Program-made: the position numbers and the translations under genes
Origin: Leptolyngbya sp. FACHB-261
GTDB lineage: Bacteria; Cyanobacteriota; Cyanobacteriia; FACHB-261
Assembly (NCBI RefSeq): GCF_014696065.1
Contig: NZ_JACJPL010000027.1
Span: forward strand, 682,001-746,000
Length of the DNA stretch: 64,000 bases
Direction of reading: 5' to 3'
The notes under the pieces: model-generated
The model's database searches: none
Seen by the model: only the letters and a program-made list of their open reading frames with translations
Told to the model about the DNA's origin: nothing
Part shown: positions 8,333 through 17,394 of the stretch, one piece after another
Layout: each line of letters begins with the position of its first letter
Position numbering within the stretch: the first letter of the stretch is position 1

Positions 8333-9061
8333 TTACTGAATTAAGCCTTTGACACGAGCACTATCTCCCACCAATTCCAATTCCTCAAGGCTGAGGTTCT
8401 TGAGTTGCAATTGCTGGTTGAGACCCCGCTCAAGTTGCGCTTTGGAAATGCCTAATTGGTCGATGAGTTGTTGGGTGGTTAGGCTGAGCGCCCCCACCTT
8501 AATCACGGTGCTGTCGTCCAACTGCAATTGCCCATTTTCAACGCGAGGCTGGCCTTCAATTCCGAGATAAATTTCTCGGTTGGCTAGATTGGGAAATAGG
8601 GCTGTCGCTCGCTCCAGAGCGGCTTTTTGCCGCGCTTCTAGCTTCTGGGTAGGAATTGTGGACAGATCAACAACAATGCCACTGGCAATCCTGCCGTCTT
8701 CAATGGTGGTATTTAGGGCTCTGGCGCTGCCCAGCAGTGGGCTGTGCTTGGGATTCTCAGCAATCGCAGCGACCACTAGTTGATTCAGCTCATCGGCGTT
8801 GAGGCGGGCCTCTACCTGAGGTTTGGTGCTGGTCTGATCGGCCTGGCTGCCAGTCGCAACTAACTGTTCTGCTAGCTTGATTCCAGCCGCAGCAACAGCA
8901 GGATCAGCAGGGTTCGTTGCCACAGATATTGCTGTGGATGAGTGAGTGTACCAGGTTGGCAGTTGAGTGGCTTGACGCCAATATTGAAAGGCAGCCAAAA
9001 AGCAACCGGCGACGGCTCCAAGCCCGATAAAAGTAACTGCAATAGTCGTTTTTTTTACCAC
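8333..9061 (-). CDS. Membrane-anchored hypothetical protein
   Basis: This 242-residue protein has one N-terminal transmembrane helix (TTIAVTFIGLGAVAGCFLAA) and an extracytoplasmic domain. Residues 85-170 (RLNADELNQLVVAAIAENPK, then GIVVDLSTIPTQKL) resemble the lipid-binding-like anchored domains common in cyanobacteria, without a family name I can give. The start is GTG at 9061. The Cys in VAGCFLAA sits inside the membrane span rather than at a convincing lipobox. A 14-bp perfect palindrome lies 70 bp upstream and could be an operator. It is a single gene. Function unknown. Confidence 0.65.
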   Translation of the reverse strand: MVKKTTIAVTFIGLGAVAGCFLAAFQYWRQATQLPTWYTHSSTAISVATNPADPAVAAAGIKLAEQLVATGSQADQTSTKPQVEARLNADELNQLVVAAIAENPKHSPLLGSARALNTTIEDGRIASGIVVDLSTIPTQKLEARQKAALERATALFPNLANREIYLGIEGQPRVENGQLQLDDSTVIKVGALSLTTQQLIDQLGISKAQLERGLNQQLQLKNLSLEELELVGDSARVKGLIQ

Positions 9062-9129
9062 TCTTAAAATTCAACCTCCACTGGGAACAGTATCGCTAAT
9101 TCAGTCAGATAATGCAGCGAATTTACTAC

Positions 9130-9143
9130 TTGATTGCAATCAA
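9130..9143. promoter_or_regulatory. Perfect 14-bp palindrome
   Basis: TTGATTGCAATCAA is an exact dyad with no spacer, 70 bp upstream of the anchored-protein gene on the minus strand. This is the size of a helix-turn-helix dimer site; the regulator is unknown. Confidence 0.45.
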
Positions 9144-9203
9144 GGGATTGATTACTTTGTGAGACCTAGGAGGCACCAGATAGTTCTTGGCTAGTCTTCC
9201 AGT

Positions 9204-9233
9204 AGGGCAGGGGTGATATGAGGGCAGGGGTGA
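9204..9233. repeat. 13-bp direct repeat
   Basis: AGGGCAGGGGTGA occurs at 9204-9216 and again at 9221-9233 with 4 bp between. No function is apparent. Confidence 0.5.
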
Positions 9234-9501
9234 AGCAGTCCTCAAAACTGGAGCGAGAGGGGGAGGTAGCAACCCTAGCTTAGTCTTCTGTCTGGAGTGG
9301 AACCCGCACTGAGAATTAACCGTCATGGGTACTATAGGCACTGCAAACTAGGGTCCTGGTTACTAGCCGATCCAAATGGCATGCTTATATCCAGGCTAAG
9401 CCCAAGGCCAACATCAAAGGCCAGGCTATGTCCAGATTTCGGCTCATCCTGCGAGTTGATCCAACCGGATGATAGAGATTCTGGGCCGCTTTTGTAGAGT
9501 G

Positions 9502-9533
9502 GCAGTAGTCAGAAAAAGCAGTAGTAAGGAAAA
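9502..9533 (+). repeat. 16-bp tandem repeat ahead of the SLH gene
   Basis: GCAGTAGTCAGAAAAA (9502-9517) is followed directly by GCAGTAGTAAGGAAAA (9518-9533), differing at two positions. The second copy supplies the AAGGA ribosome-binding site of the gene at 9546. Confidence 0.55.
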
Positions 9534-9545
9534 GTAGTTCAAAAC

Positions 9546-10217
9546 ATGCGTCGAGTCTTTGCAACTCTCTCCCTGATCACCCTGCTGCAATCCTTACCCG
9601 CAGCAGCCTATGCTCAGGCTATTCCTTCAACTCAAGGACCGACTGATCCGATTGAACAGGTGGTTGCAGCCCGTTTGATGACGCCCTATCAGGATGGTAA
9701 TTTTCATCCGGAACGTTTTATCAGCCGTGCCGAGTTAGCCTCCATTTTGGTCAAAACCTTTCAGCTTGATAAACGCGTTGCGGCTAGCCGTGAATCGCTG
9801 GTTCAAGTTCCTGACGTACCAACAAACCACTGGGCTTACAACGATATTCAGACCGTGCTCAAGACGGGCATTATGAGGGGTTATCGAGGCAACCTATTTT
9901 TCCCTAACCAAAATATTAACCGAGCAGAAGCCTTTTCGATTATTGCCCAAGCCTACGGTGTTTTTCAGTTTCCGGATCAAACAGTGCGGACAATTTTGGC
10001 TCGCTATCCTGATGCAAGCCAAATTCCCGGTTGGGCTCAGAAGTCAATGGCAACTGCGCTTTATGTGGGGCTAGTGAACACTGACGAACGAGGCAATATT
10101 GTGCCTGCCAATCCAATGACTCGCGGCGATATGGCCTACGCCCTCAGTCAGTATTTAAATATTCCCGAACAAGGACCAACAACTGCTTGGGAAGAAGACT
10201 CGCATCAGGAGCAGTAG
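9546..10217 (+). CDS. Secreted S-layer homology (SLH) domain protein
   Basis: This 223-residue protein has a signal peptide (residues 1-24, ending AAAYAQA) and three SLH-type modules at about 35-75, 88-140 and 152-205. Each carries the pattern of a short helix, a GY/PY-x-DG/RG turn and RAE or RGD (FISRAELASILVK, NINRAEAFSIIAQ, PMTRGDMAYALSQ). SLH modules bind cell-wall secondary polymers or peptidoglycan. There is no porin barrel attached, so it is a small wall-binding protein rather than a cyanobacterial SLH porin. AAGGA precedes the ATG. It is a single gene; the role is presumably envelope organisation. Confidence 0.8.
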   Translation: MRRVFATLSLITLLQSLPAAAYAQAIPSTQGPTDPIEQVVAARLMTPYQDGNFHPERFISRAELASILVKTFQLDKRVAASRESLVQVPDVPTNHWAYNDIQTVLKTGIMRGYRGNLFFPNQNINRAEAFSIIAQAYGVFQFPDQTVRTILARYPDASQIPGWAQKSMATALYVGLVNTDERGNIVPANPMTRGDMAYALSQYLNIPEQGPTTAWEEDSHQEQ

Positions 10218-10258
10218 GCTTCACCGTTGACCCTTGCAACTTTACTCATGTGTAAGGT

Positions 10259-13033
10259 TCATACAACTGAAGACCGCAGGCAAGATAACGGTTGCACTTG
10301 CTCTAGGGCTCGGCTCAGCGCCTCAATCCGTACTGGTTTGGTGAGGTAGTCATCCATGCCAGCCTCCAAGCACATCTCTCGATCTCCCTCCATGGCATTA
10401 GCGGTCATCGCAATTAGCCGTGGGCGCAAGTTTAACGGCCAGCGCTGGCAAATCTGCTGCGCAGCCGTCAAACCATCCATTTCTGGCATCTGAATGTCTA
10501 GCAAAACCACATCGTAGGGCTGTCGTTGCAGGGCCTCGAGCACTTCTAAGCCATTGCCTGCGAGATCAGCACGATATCCCAACCGTTTCAAAATCAGCAG
10601 GGCTACTTTCTGGTTAACGGTATTGTCTTCCGCTAGCAGAATTCGCAAGGGTAATTGCTCTGCCAGAGTGGGTTGGCTTAAGGCAAGGGCAGGTGGAGTT
10701 TGCTTGACTTTGAGTTGACCATCCACAGTGTGGATTAGAACGTCATACAGCCGAGACTGCTTGACTGGCTTGTTGAGGAAGGCAGCAAACGCCGAAGACT
10801 GCGCCTGAATCTCAACCTCTGGACGACCCACAGAAGTGAGCATCACCAGAGGTAGAAGTTGGCCGTGAGGCAGTTTACGAATTTCAGCGGCTAGAGTGAG
10901 CCCATCCATTTCTGGCATCTGTAGGTCCAAAATGGCGATATCGAAGCGCTCGCCCTGGCTCAACCACTGCAAAGCTTCAGCACCCGAGGCCACAGCTCGG
11001 GTCACCAGCCCCCAATTTTGTCCTTGTAGGGTCAGGATTTTGCGGTTCGTGGCATTGTCGTCCACAATCAGTAGCCGCTTGCCGATGAGTTGAGGTTGAG
11101 GCAGCAAGGTCGTTGGCACAAATTCGGTAGCAGACTCAGCGATCAGTGTGAAATAAAAGGTAGAACCCTGCCCAACCTGGCTCTCAACCCACATTCGACC
11201 GCCCATACTCTGGCTTAAGCGCTTGCTGATCGCTAGTCCCAGCCCTGTCCCTCCGTAATGACGATTAATGGAAGCATCAACTTGGCTAAAGGACTGAAAC
11301 AAGCGGTCTAAACGCTCGGCAGGAATGCCAATTCCCGTGTCCTTAACTGCAAATTGGATTTCGAAAACGGCGGGTGATTCAGCCTCTGTAGTCTGGTTTT
11401 CTTGCTGCTGTGAACTGACCGTAATAATCACTTCTCCAGCTGGTGTAAACTTGACTGCATTGCCAAGAAGATTCACTAAAATTTGGCGCAATCGAGTTAC
11501 ATCTCCTACAATCGCGCCTGGTGTTTCCGGGGAGATTAGATAGCCTAACTCCAATCCTTTTTCCGTTGCTTTGGGTGCAATTAAGTCAAGGGCTTCCTCA
11601 ATACAGGCTCGCAAATTGAACGGGTGTTGCTCCAAGTCCAACTTGCCAGATTCGATCTTAGAAAAATCTAGAATGTCATTAATGATCGTGAGCAAAGCAT
11701 CGCCACTGCTGCGAATCGTTTCGACAAAATCCTGTTGCTGAGCGTCTAGGGTCGTGTCGAGCAGCACCCCAGTCATACCAATAACACCATTCATAGGCGT
11801 TCGAATTTCGTGGCTCATATTAGCCAAGAACTCACTTTTGGCCTGGTTAGCTGCCTCAGCCGCCTCTTTAGCAACCTGCAATTGTTGAGTTACAGCTTCT
11901 TGCTCTGCTAGCAGGCTCTGAATCTGCTCGGCCATTTGGTTAATGTTCAAGCCAAGCCGAGCCAGTTCATCTTCGCCAGCTACCGTCAAGCGGGTATCAA
12001 GGCGTCCCTGACCTAGCTTCTCAACTGCTGCAGTAGCAGCTAGGAGCGGGTCAGTGACTCGATTGACAATGTAAGCGGCCAGCAAGCCGACCAAGAGCGC
12101 TGATGCACCTGTTCCTAGAGCCAGAATTAGCAGAAACTCAGCCTCTGACTTGAAGACAATAGACTTGTCTGTAGCAATAAGGGCTTCCCATTGAAGGTCT
12201 GGCAGACCTTTCAGCCGTTGAAAAGGAGTATAAATAACCAGTTGTTCAGACCGGGTATGCGCATCGTAAACCAACTTTGCGTCTAGTTTTCGAGCTGCGT
12301 GAAGCTGAGCAAAGCTAGGCAGATCTTTCTGAACGTCTTCACCAACATGCTCCCGTTCCGAGGCTAAAAAATACCGACCAGAAGGGTCAATCAAATGATA
12401 TTGATCGCCATTTGAGCTGAAGTTTTTGATTACTTGATTAATGGAGCTAACAGGCATGCGAGAGCGAACGACAGCAATAATTTTGCCGGTAGTGTCGTCA
12501 CGGACTGGGGCTGCAAAGTGAATAACAAACTCACCAGAGGATTTTGAGATTGTTGGTTCACTAATGACCGGCGAACCTGTCTTGAGCACCTGTTGAAAGT
12601 AGGAGCGATCTCGATGGTTGGCAAGAGCTGGACCAGAGGACTGGAAGATCACATTACCTTGCGGATCAAAAACAGCAACGCTGTCATAGACTGGGTAAAT
12701 TTTGATGAAGCGGTTGAGAGCATCCTGCTTTTTTGATCGAGAAATCCTTGTGCGAAGCTCAGCGTCCCGTAGCATGGGCAGGCTAGCTAAGACTTGGATG
12801 TCTCCATATCGCTCCAGCATAAAGCTGTTCACTTTCCCAGCCAGGGCCTCAATAATCACCTCTTGGCGTCGAGTGATCTCAGTCGTGATTGACTGATCGG
12901 CAAAATGCTGGGCAGCCGCCCCAACAGCCAACACTGGCAACGTGCCGATTGCAATGGCTAAAGCTGTTGCTTTTGCTCTTAAACCCATTTTGACCAGCCA
13001 ATTGCTCAATCTAGCCTCGCTCAGCCACTGCAC
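10259..13033 (-). CDS. Hybrid sensor histidine kinase with two receiver domains
   Basis: This 924-residue membrane kinase has TM1 at 19-41, an extracytoplasmic Cache-like sensor at about 42-298 ([33 protein letters not shown]), TM2 near 300-323, HAMP at 324-378, a dimerisation helix with phospho-acceptor His408 in [13 protein letters not shown], and an ATPase domain (N-box [10 protein letters not shown] at 521-530, G-boxes DTGIGI and GGTGLGL). Two receiver domains follow: D703 in the first ([19 protein letters not shown]) and D846 in the second ([17 protein letters not shown]). All key residues are present. The architecture is BarA-like but lacks an Hpt domain, which must be elsewhere. The start is GTG at 13033; an ATG at 12988 is possible. 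The signal it senses is unknown. Confidence 0.92.
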   Translation of the reverse strand: MQWLSEARLSNWLVKMGLRAKATALAIAIGTLPVLAVGAAAQHFADQSITTEITRRQEVIIEALAGKVNSFMLERYGDIQVLASLPMLRDAELRTRISRSKKQDALNRFIKIYPVYDSVAVFDPQGNVIFQSSGPALANHRDRSYFQQVLKTGSPVISEPTISKSSGEFVIHFAAPVRDDTTGKIIAVVRSRMPVSSINQVIKNFSSNGDQYHLIDPSGRYFLASEREHVGEDVQKDLPSFAQLHAARKLDAKLVYDAHTRSEQLVIYTPFQRLKGLPDLQWEALIATDKSIVFKSEAEFLLILALGTGASALLVGLLAAYIVNRVTDPLLAATAAVEKLGQGRLDTRLTVAGEDELARLGLNINQMAEQIQSLLAEQEAVTQQLQVAKEAAEAANQAKSEFLANMSHEIRTPMNGVIGMTGVLLDTTLDAQQQDFVETIRSSGDALLTIINDILDFSKIESGKLDLEQHPFNLRACIEEALDLIAPKATEKGLELGYLISPETPGAIVGDVTRLRQILVNLLGNAVKFTPAGEVIITVSSQQQENQTTEAESPAVFEIQFAVKDTGIGIPAERLDRLFQSFSQVDASINRHYGGTGLGLAISKRLSQSMGGRMWVESQVGQGSTFYFTLIAESATEFVPTTLLPQPQLIGKRLLIVDDNATNRKILTLQGQNWGLVTRAVASGAEALQWLSQGERFDIAILDLQMPEMDGLTLAAEIRKLPHGQLLPLVMLTSVGRPEVEIQAQSSAFAAFLNKPVKQSRLYDVLIHTVDGQLKVKQTPPALALSQPTLAEQLPLRILLAEDNTVNQKVALLILKRLGYRADLAGNGLEVLEALQRQPYDVVLLDIQMPEMDGLTAAQQICQRWPLNLRPRLIAMTANAMEGDREMCLEAGMDDYLTKPVRIEALSRALEQVQPLSCLRSSVV

Positions 13034-13310
13034 TCGGTCTGCGATAGATTGAGTTTGCCCTTCCCCAGGCTGAAACCAACGGTTTTAAGACTTGCATCAA
13101 GGCTTGTATCCGACCGAAACATCTCGTTTATCAGTGAGAACCAGCACTTGGCAAGCGTAGCAAACGTCAGCACTGACCCTCAACGGGTAATCTACAAGTT
13201 TACCGAAGGTCTGAAGCTTTGGTCAGCTCCCCATGAAGGTCAAGTATTGTCAACTTGAAACGCACGATCAAACTCTAATTTGCTTGAGGTTTTGCGCTCC
13301 AACACTCACT
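13034..13310. other. Intergenic region upstream of the histidine kinase
   Basis: About 280 bp lie between the kinase start and the last recognisable codons of the decayed permease. I see no gene and no clear regulatory site. Confidence 0.4.
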
Positions 13311-13985
13311 CAGAATATATAGACCTGCTGCTGACAAAAAACCAACAAACTAGCCAATGTCAGTGTCGTCTAGTAAGCGAGCAACTGGGCCAGTGTAGGC
13401 AGGAGTTGAAGAGAACAGAGAGATGGTGAGCACAGCCACTAATACAAAAATTGTGGCCGAACGAGTCCAGCCCGCAGGATAGCTTGCTGGTGTGCGTTGA
13501 CCATTGAGGAACCAGTGGATCAACACAATTCCTAACCAGGGAGCAACCCAATAGAGCATGACTAGCAGATAGTTTTCGTACAAAATCGCAAACTTGCCTG
13601 AGCCGTAGACGGCCATGCTGAAGCTGAGCACAGCAGAGATGAGCGCAGAGACAGGCCGCGAGACCCGAATACCTGCAGAAATCAGGGTATAGGCCGCCGT
13701 ATTATCATTTAGAGCATTATTAACAATTGAGAACAAACCAACGGCTAACAGCGCCAAGGGATCTAGAGAACCCGTCAAGGTTTGAATGTTGCGAATGACG
13801 GCATCCAATGTCAGATCAACGCTCGTGCTCGCCGTTAGAGCCAGTTGCAAACAACCCAGGATATCGCCCAGCCCAATAGCTAGCAGACCGGTCCAGAAGT
13901 CTAAACCGATAACAACCAGTAATACTCCCAGGACCCAACCCGCAGGGACTAAATTGTAAGCTAAATGGCGGTCAGCTTTTGTCAC
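13311..13985 (-). pseudogene. Decayed NCS1-type purine/cytosine permease
   Basis: The frame starts at 13985 and reaches TAG at 13350 after 211 residues; NCS1 permeases have about 450. The first 45 residues look like helix 1 of the family (LVPAGWVLGVLLVVIGLDFW). The text then jumps to the C-terminal half: LFSIVNNALNDNTAAYTLIS, then ENYLLVMLYWVAPWLGIVLI, then YTGPVARLLDDTDIG. Roughly 180-200 central residues are absent, so the transport core is lost. After the TAG the same frame continues FVGFLSAAGLYIL, the usual conserved end of the family, so the stop is a nonsense mutation. Two lesions in one gene make it a pseudogene rather than a short functional protein. Confidence 0.75.
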
Positions 13986-14038
13986 GAATGTCTCGCCTTA
14001 GTGGTCTGAGCGTCAACCGCCCTACACCTAGAAAGACG

Positions 14039-14365
14039 ATGATCAGTAGTAATATGACCAGCTATGCAGAAATTCCTCAGCCCAGTGTGGTGGCCGAGCA
14101 AATTTACAAGCAAGCAGAATTTGAATTCAAATATGTATTAGAAACCCAACGCTGGTATCGCAACGCCAATGTTGCTTCCAATGCCAATTCCGATGCTACC
14201 GAAGAGACTAATGAACCAACTTGGCTCCATGCTCCCAGGATGGAAGTTCTCTATTTTATCCAGACTCAACTGAATGAGATGCTTAACCCAATTGGTGGCT
14301 ACAATCTCCATTACCTACAGCAGGTTTATACCTTGCTAAAGCTGCATTATTGGCATCCAGCCTGA
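14039..14365 (+). CDS. Small hypothetical protein
   Basis: I do not recognise this 108-residue soluble protein. It begins MISSNMTSYAEIPQPSVVAE and contains an aromatic helix-rich C-terminus (VLYFIQTQLNEMLNPIGGYN, then LKLHYWHPA). A variable Asn/Ala/Glu-rich loop sits in the middle. An in-frame start at 13979 would overlap the divergent permease remnant, so the ATG at 14039 is preferred. It has no signal peptide. It faces the decayed permease and may share its old promoter region. Confidence 0.5.
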   Translation: MISSNMTSYAEIPQPSVVAEQIYKQAEFEFKYVLETQRWYRNANVASNANSDATEETNEPTWLHAPRMEVLYFIQTQLNEMLNPIGGYNLHYLQQVYTLLKLHYWHPA

Positions 14366-14441
14366 AGGTTTCACGGAAGTTCGTGTGCTCGCTCAGCGAA
14401 AAGCCGATTGATCAGTTACAGAAACCACAGTGTTGCCTCGC

Positions 14442-15215
14442 TCAGCCCAGAGTCACATCCAAAATCATCATCACCACAAAGCCAACCATTAGACCTGCGG
14501 TAGACTCCGTTTCAAAACCTTTGCGGTGAGTTTCAGGAATAATCTCATCGCTAATCACAAAGAGCATTGCTCCAGCCGCAAAAGCCAGAGCCCAAGGCAA
14601 AATCGGTTCTGCAACTGAAACGGCACCCGCGCCTAGTAATCCACCGATGGGTTCAACCATACCTGTGGCTAGCGCAATTAAGAAGGCGGTTTGTTTGGAG
14701 TATTTCGCTGCAAGTAATCCTAGGGCAACCACCAAACCTTCTGGCATATTTTGCAAACCAATGCCAACGGCTAAAGCCAAGCCATTGGCAGAATCACCTC
14801 CACCAAAACCGACACCAACGGCCAGGCCTTCTGGCAGATTGTGCAAGGTGATCGCAATAATAAATAGCCAAATTCTTCTGAGATTGGCGCTACTTGAACC
14901 TTCAGGGCCTTTAATGAAATGCTCGTGAGGCGAATATTTGTTACTAAGCCAAAGAAATATACCACCTAACAACAGACCCGCAGCAACAATAAAAGCCGCA
15001 GAAACTTTACTGCCTGTGATCCCAGACGCCGCTTCAATCCCTGGAATAATCAGCGAAAAAGCAGTCGCGGCGAGCATCACACCCGCACCAAAGCCCAGCA
15101 TGATATCTTGAGCCTTTTGCGTGACATCCCGAATAAAAAAAATGGGCAGCGCGCCGACACCCGTTGCCATGCCTGCCAGCAAACTGGCTAGTAATCCCAG
15201 TTGTAAGGTTCCCAC
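14442..15215 (-). CDS. ZIP family metal transporter
   Basis: This 257-residue protein has eight hydrophobic segments and the two ZIP metal-centre motifs: HNLPEG with H125 and E129 in helix 4, and QNMPEG at 155-160 in helix 5, where the usual His is Gln. ZIP proteins of the GufA/ZupT branch move Zn(II), Fe(II) or similar divalent cations into the cytoplasm. The loop after helix 3 holds a short His motif (YSPHEHF). Length is normal and the gene intact, unlike the two decayed transporters on each side. No Zur- or Fur-type box was identified upstream. Metal specificity cannot be read from the sequence. Confidence 0.88.
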   Translation of the reverse strand: MGTLQLGLLASLLAGMATGVGALPIFFIRDVTQKAQDIMLGFGAGVMLAATAFSLIIPGIEAASGITGSKVSAAFIVAAGLLLGGIFLWLSNKYSPHEHFIKGPEGSSSANLRRIWLFIIAITLHNLPEGLAVGVGFGGGDSANGLALAVGIGLQNMPEGLVVALGLLAAKYSKQTAFLIALATGMVEPIGGLLGAGAVSVAEPILPWALAFAAGAMLFVISDEIIPETHRKGFETESTAGLMVGFVVMMILDVTLG

Positions 15216-15270
15216 AGTGCGCTCCCGTCAATGCCTATCTACATCGTATTCTCTGCGCTTAAAGGTTTTG

Positions 15271-15773
15271 TTAAAAAAGGCTCAGCCAGCTCACACCCAG
15301 GACCAGGCTCAGCAGGGTCACGGGCACACCCGCCCGCAGGAATTCCCAAAATGTGAGCACACCTGAACTACCTGCGCCTTGAGCAACAATCAAATTGCTA
15401 GCCGAGCCGAGCAGAGTCAAATTACCACCAAACGTCCTGGGCAGAGCTAACGTGAACCACAGATTGTTAGACTGCCCCAAGGCTTCAATCCAGGGAGTGA
15501 TAGGAACCAGCTAATCATGCGAGTGAAGAGCCCAGCCTGTCCTAACACCGCCACAAAGATTATCATCCCCAGTAAAAATAGAAGGGTCTGAGCATCTAGC
15601 GAGGATAACGGCTTATCCAAAGGAAACCCACCCAGTAACACCATCGCCACAGCCCCAGCTAATGCAGCAGTGGGTCGGTCTACAAAACGAATTACTCGTT
15701 CCTCAAAGGCGATAGCCGCATAGGTCAAAGCCAGAATCAGACATCTCACGAATGCTTGGGCTGTCCAGTCCAC
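15271..15773 (-). pseudogene. Decayed SLC13/ArsB-type anion permease
   Basis: Two pieces of one permease remain. The first (start 15773) reads about 100 residues of a family N-terminus: FVDRPTAALAGAVAMVLLGG, then LDAQTLLFLLGMIIFVAVLG. At about 15480 the sense passes to another frame, reading NNLWFTLALPRTFGGNLTLL, then GSASNLIVAQ and LRAGVPVTLLSLVLGVSWL, which is the family C-terminus, ending at 15271. The normal protein has about 400 residues, so some 230 central residues are deleted and the junction is frameshifted. It cannot make a working transporter. It lies next to the ZIP gene on the same strand. Confidence 0.8.
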
Positions 15774-16048
15774 CGAGGCAGCTATCCTTCGCTAGGTCAT
15801 GCAGTTGAACTCTAGAGGAAAGCCGGAAAAAGCACCAGCAAAGCATCCAGATTCCAGCCAAACTTCCTGACTAGCGAACCCATTATCTAACGGGCCAGCT
15901 AACGGGCAGTTGAATTCTTAGAGTATTCGTGCAATAAAGTTCATTCGCAATATAATTGCCGTAAAAAAACCCTGCCTTATCAAGACAGGATTTCAAAACA
16001 GCAAGTAAATGAATAACGAGCAGGGATAGCTAGGCTCACCGGCTTAAG
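15774..16048. other. Intergenic region holding a minus-strand terminator
   Basis: Nothing coding is seen. The left part is the region upstream of the decayed permease; the right part carries the terminator of the secreted-protein gene at 16049. Confidence 0.4.
15963..15989 (-). terminator. Intrinsic terminator for the gene at 16049
   Basis: On the minus strand CCTGTC and GGCAGG form a stem (one G-U pair) with a 7-nt loop, followed by GTTTTTTT. It lies 60 bp past the stop codon of the secreted protein. Confidence 0.75.
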
Positions 16049-16519
16049 TTAGTCGTTGATCGCCTTGCCAGCGCCTTCAGTCACACCCTTAACAGTGTCA
16101 CCAATATTGTCCAAAATCTTGGTGGTAACGCCACGGGGTCCCCATTCTTGGGTCTCACCTTTGGTGACCTGGTTCATTTTTTCCCGCATTTCCGTACGGT
16201 CATTCAACGAACGGCTGGCCCGCTCTTGAATTCGCTCACTGCCTTCGCGTGCGCCTTGCAGGGTGCGCTTGGCTGCACCACCTAAATCTACTCCTTTAAC
16301 CGGAGCACGCACGCCATCTTCTTGATCTGCGTAGCGCTCGTGGAAGGTATCTTTAGAGGCAGGGTTCACCAGGTCTTCAGCTCTTTCTGGCGAAGGAACG
16401 GCCCCAACGGGAGCAGCAGGCAGGCTTAATAAGCCAATCAGACCCACAAGCAAGGCTATGGCTAAGGAGCGGCTTAGGCGCTTGAAGGTTTGGATCAAGT
16501 TGCTAGAAATTGCGAACAT
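16049..16519 (-). CDS. Secreted helical hypothetical protein
   Basis: This 156-residue protein has a signal peptide (hydrophobic core SLAIALLVGLIGLLSLPAAP, cleavage near VGAVPS) and a highly charged, helix-prone mature part. The C-terminal half alternates Gly, Lys and Asp in amphipathic fashion (ILDNIGDTVKGVTEGAGKAI). The same plan, with related wording, occurs in the next gene upstream, so the two look like diverged paralogues. The composition recalls LEA or apolipoprotein-like helices, which is inference. It has its own terminator. No Cys or catalytic motif is visible. Confidence 0.65.
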   Translation of the reverse strand: MFAISSNLIQTFKRLSRSLAIALLVGLIGLLSLPAAPVGAVPSPERAEDLVNPASKDTFHERYADQEDGVRAPVKGVDLGGAAKRTLQGAREGSERIQERASRSLNDRTEMREKMNQVTKGETQEWGPRGVTTKILDNIGDTVKGVTEGAGKAIND

Positions 16520-16620
16520 AAAGCGAGTCTTCTCCTAATTGATAAGCTGGTTATGAAACTGAAAACGGCTATTAGCCTGAACTTGAATTACGACTAGAGC
16601 ACAGCTAACGCAAACCTGCG

Positions 16621-17229
16621 TTACTTGCCTTGTAATGTGTCGCCAATATCTTCAACGGTGCGCTTGATTGCATCACCCAAGTCATCACCGGTGCGCTTGA
16701 TGTTGTCGCCTAGGTCGTCACCAGCACGCTCAGCACTACGAGAGGTTCGGTTGAGTTGACGCTCCGCTTTGTCGGAAGCTCGATCAATACTGCGGTCTAG
16801 CTTATTGCCAGTGCGATCAAATTTATCATTAACACTTTCAACCTGGCGTTCTGCCGAGCTACGACGCTCTGCGTTATCAATGCCGCCGAAAGCACGTTCT
16901 AGTTGATCATTGCCCAGCTCATCAACAGCCCGCTCAACTCGACGTTCTGTATTCTTTTCGGCATTGCCCAGGTTTCTTGGAATCCGCTTGGCTGCTGCTT
17001 CTGTCCGCCGTAACTGGGCCTCAGCCGCCTCATCTGCGCTCATCGTACGCCGCTCGGCGTAGGAACGGCGGCTTTCTTCGCTAAGATTTTGTCCCTTACC
17101 GGGATAGTCTCCGGATGGCAAAGCCTGTACCGAAGTTGTGAGCGAACTGCTTAGCCAGAGCAAACCTGTTAACAGCCCTAAAAGAACCACTCGATGTAGA
17201 GACCGAGCGAACTTCGAGAATTTCTGCAT
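16621..17229 (-). CDS. Secreted protein with 11-residue amphipathic repeats
   Basis: This 202-residue protein has a signal peptide (VVLLGLLTGLLWLSSSLTTS, cleavage near VQALPS) and a mature part of about 165 residues rich in Arg, Asp, Glu and Ala. It ends in three 11-residue repeats: GDDLGDNIKRT, GDDLGDAIKRT, VEDIGDTLQGK. Eleven-residue amphipathic repeats are typical of LEA-group and apolipoprotein-like helices that coat membranes or protect during drying or cold. The ATG at 17229 is preferred to one 11 codons upstream. It lies 100 bp from its paralogue-like neighbour on the same strand. The stress role is inference. Confidence 0.7.
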   Translation of the reverse strand: MQKFSKFARSLHRVVLLGLLTGLLWLSSSLTTSVQALPSGDYPGKGQNLSEESRRSYAERRTMSADEAAEAQLRRTEAAAKRIPRNLGNAEKNTERRVERAVDELGNDQLERAFGGIDNAERRSSAERQVESVNDKFDRTGNKLDRSIDRASDKAERQLNRTSRSAERAGDDLGDNIKRTGDDLGDAIKRTVEDIGDTLQGK

Positions 17230-17394
17230 GGAGTTACGTCCCTTTTGCTTAGCTAACCTCATGCATGTTAAAGAGGAAAGGCGCGCATTAGCGTCTCCCC
17301 TCAGGTGGGTTTCTCTAGGCGCGTCTATTCCTAGCTAAGCCTTCAAGCGGAGTAGTCTGTTAACTAAAGTTAAACTTTTGAATCGCATTGGGTT

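Larger units (their letters stand above)
9062..9545. other. Long divergent intergenic region
   Basis: About 480 bp separate the anchored protein and the divergent SLH gene. It contains a 14-bp palindrome (9130), a 13-bp direct repeat (9204) and a 16-bp tandem repeat (9502), but I see no coding frame worth calling and no RNA gene. Confidence 0.5.
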
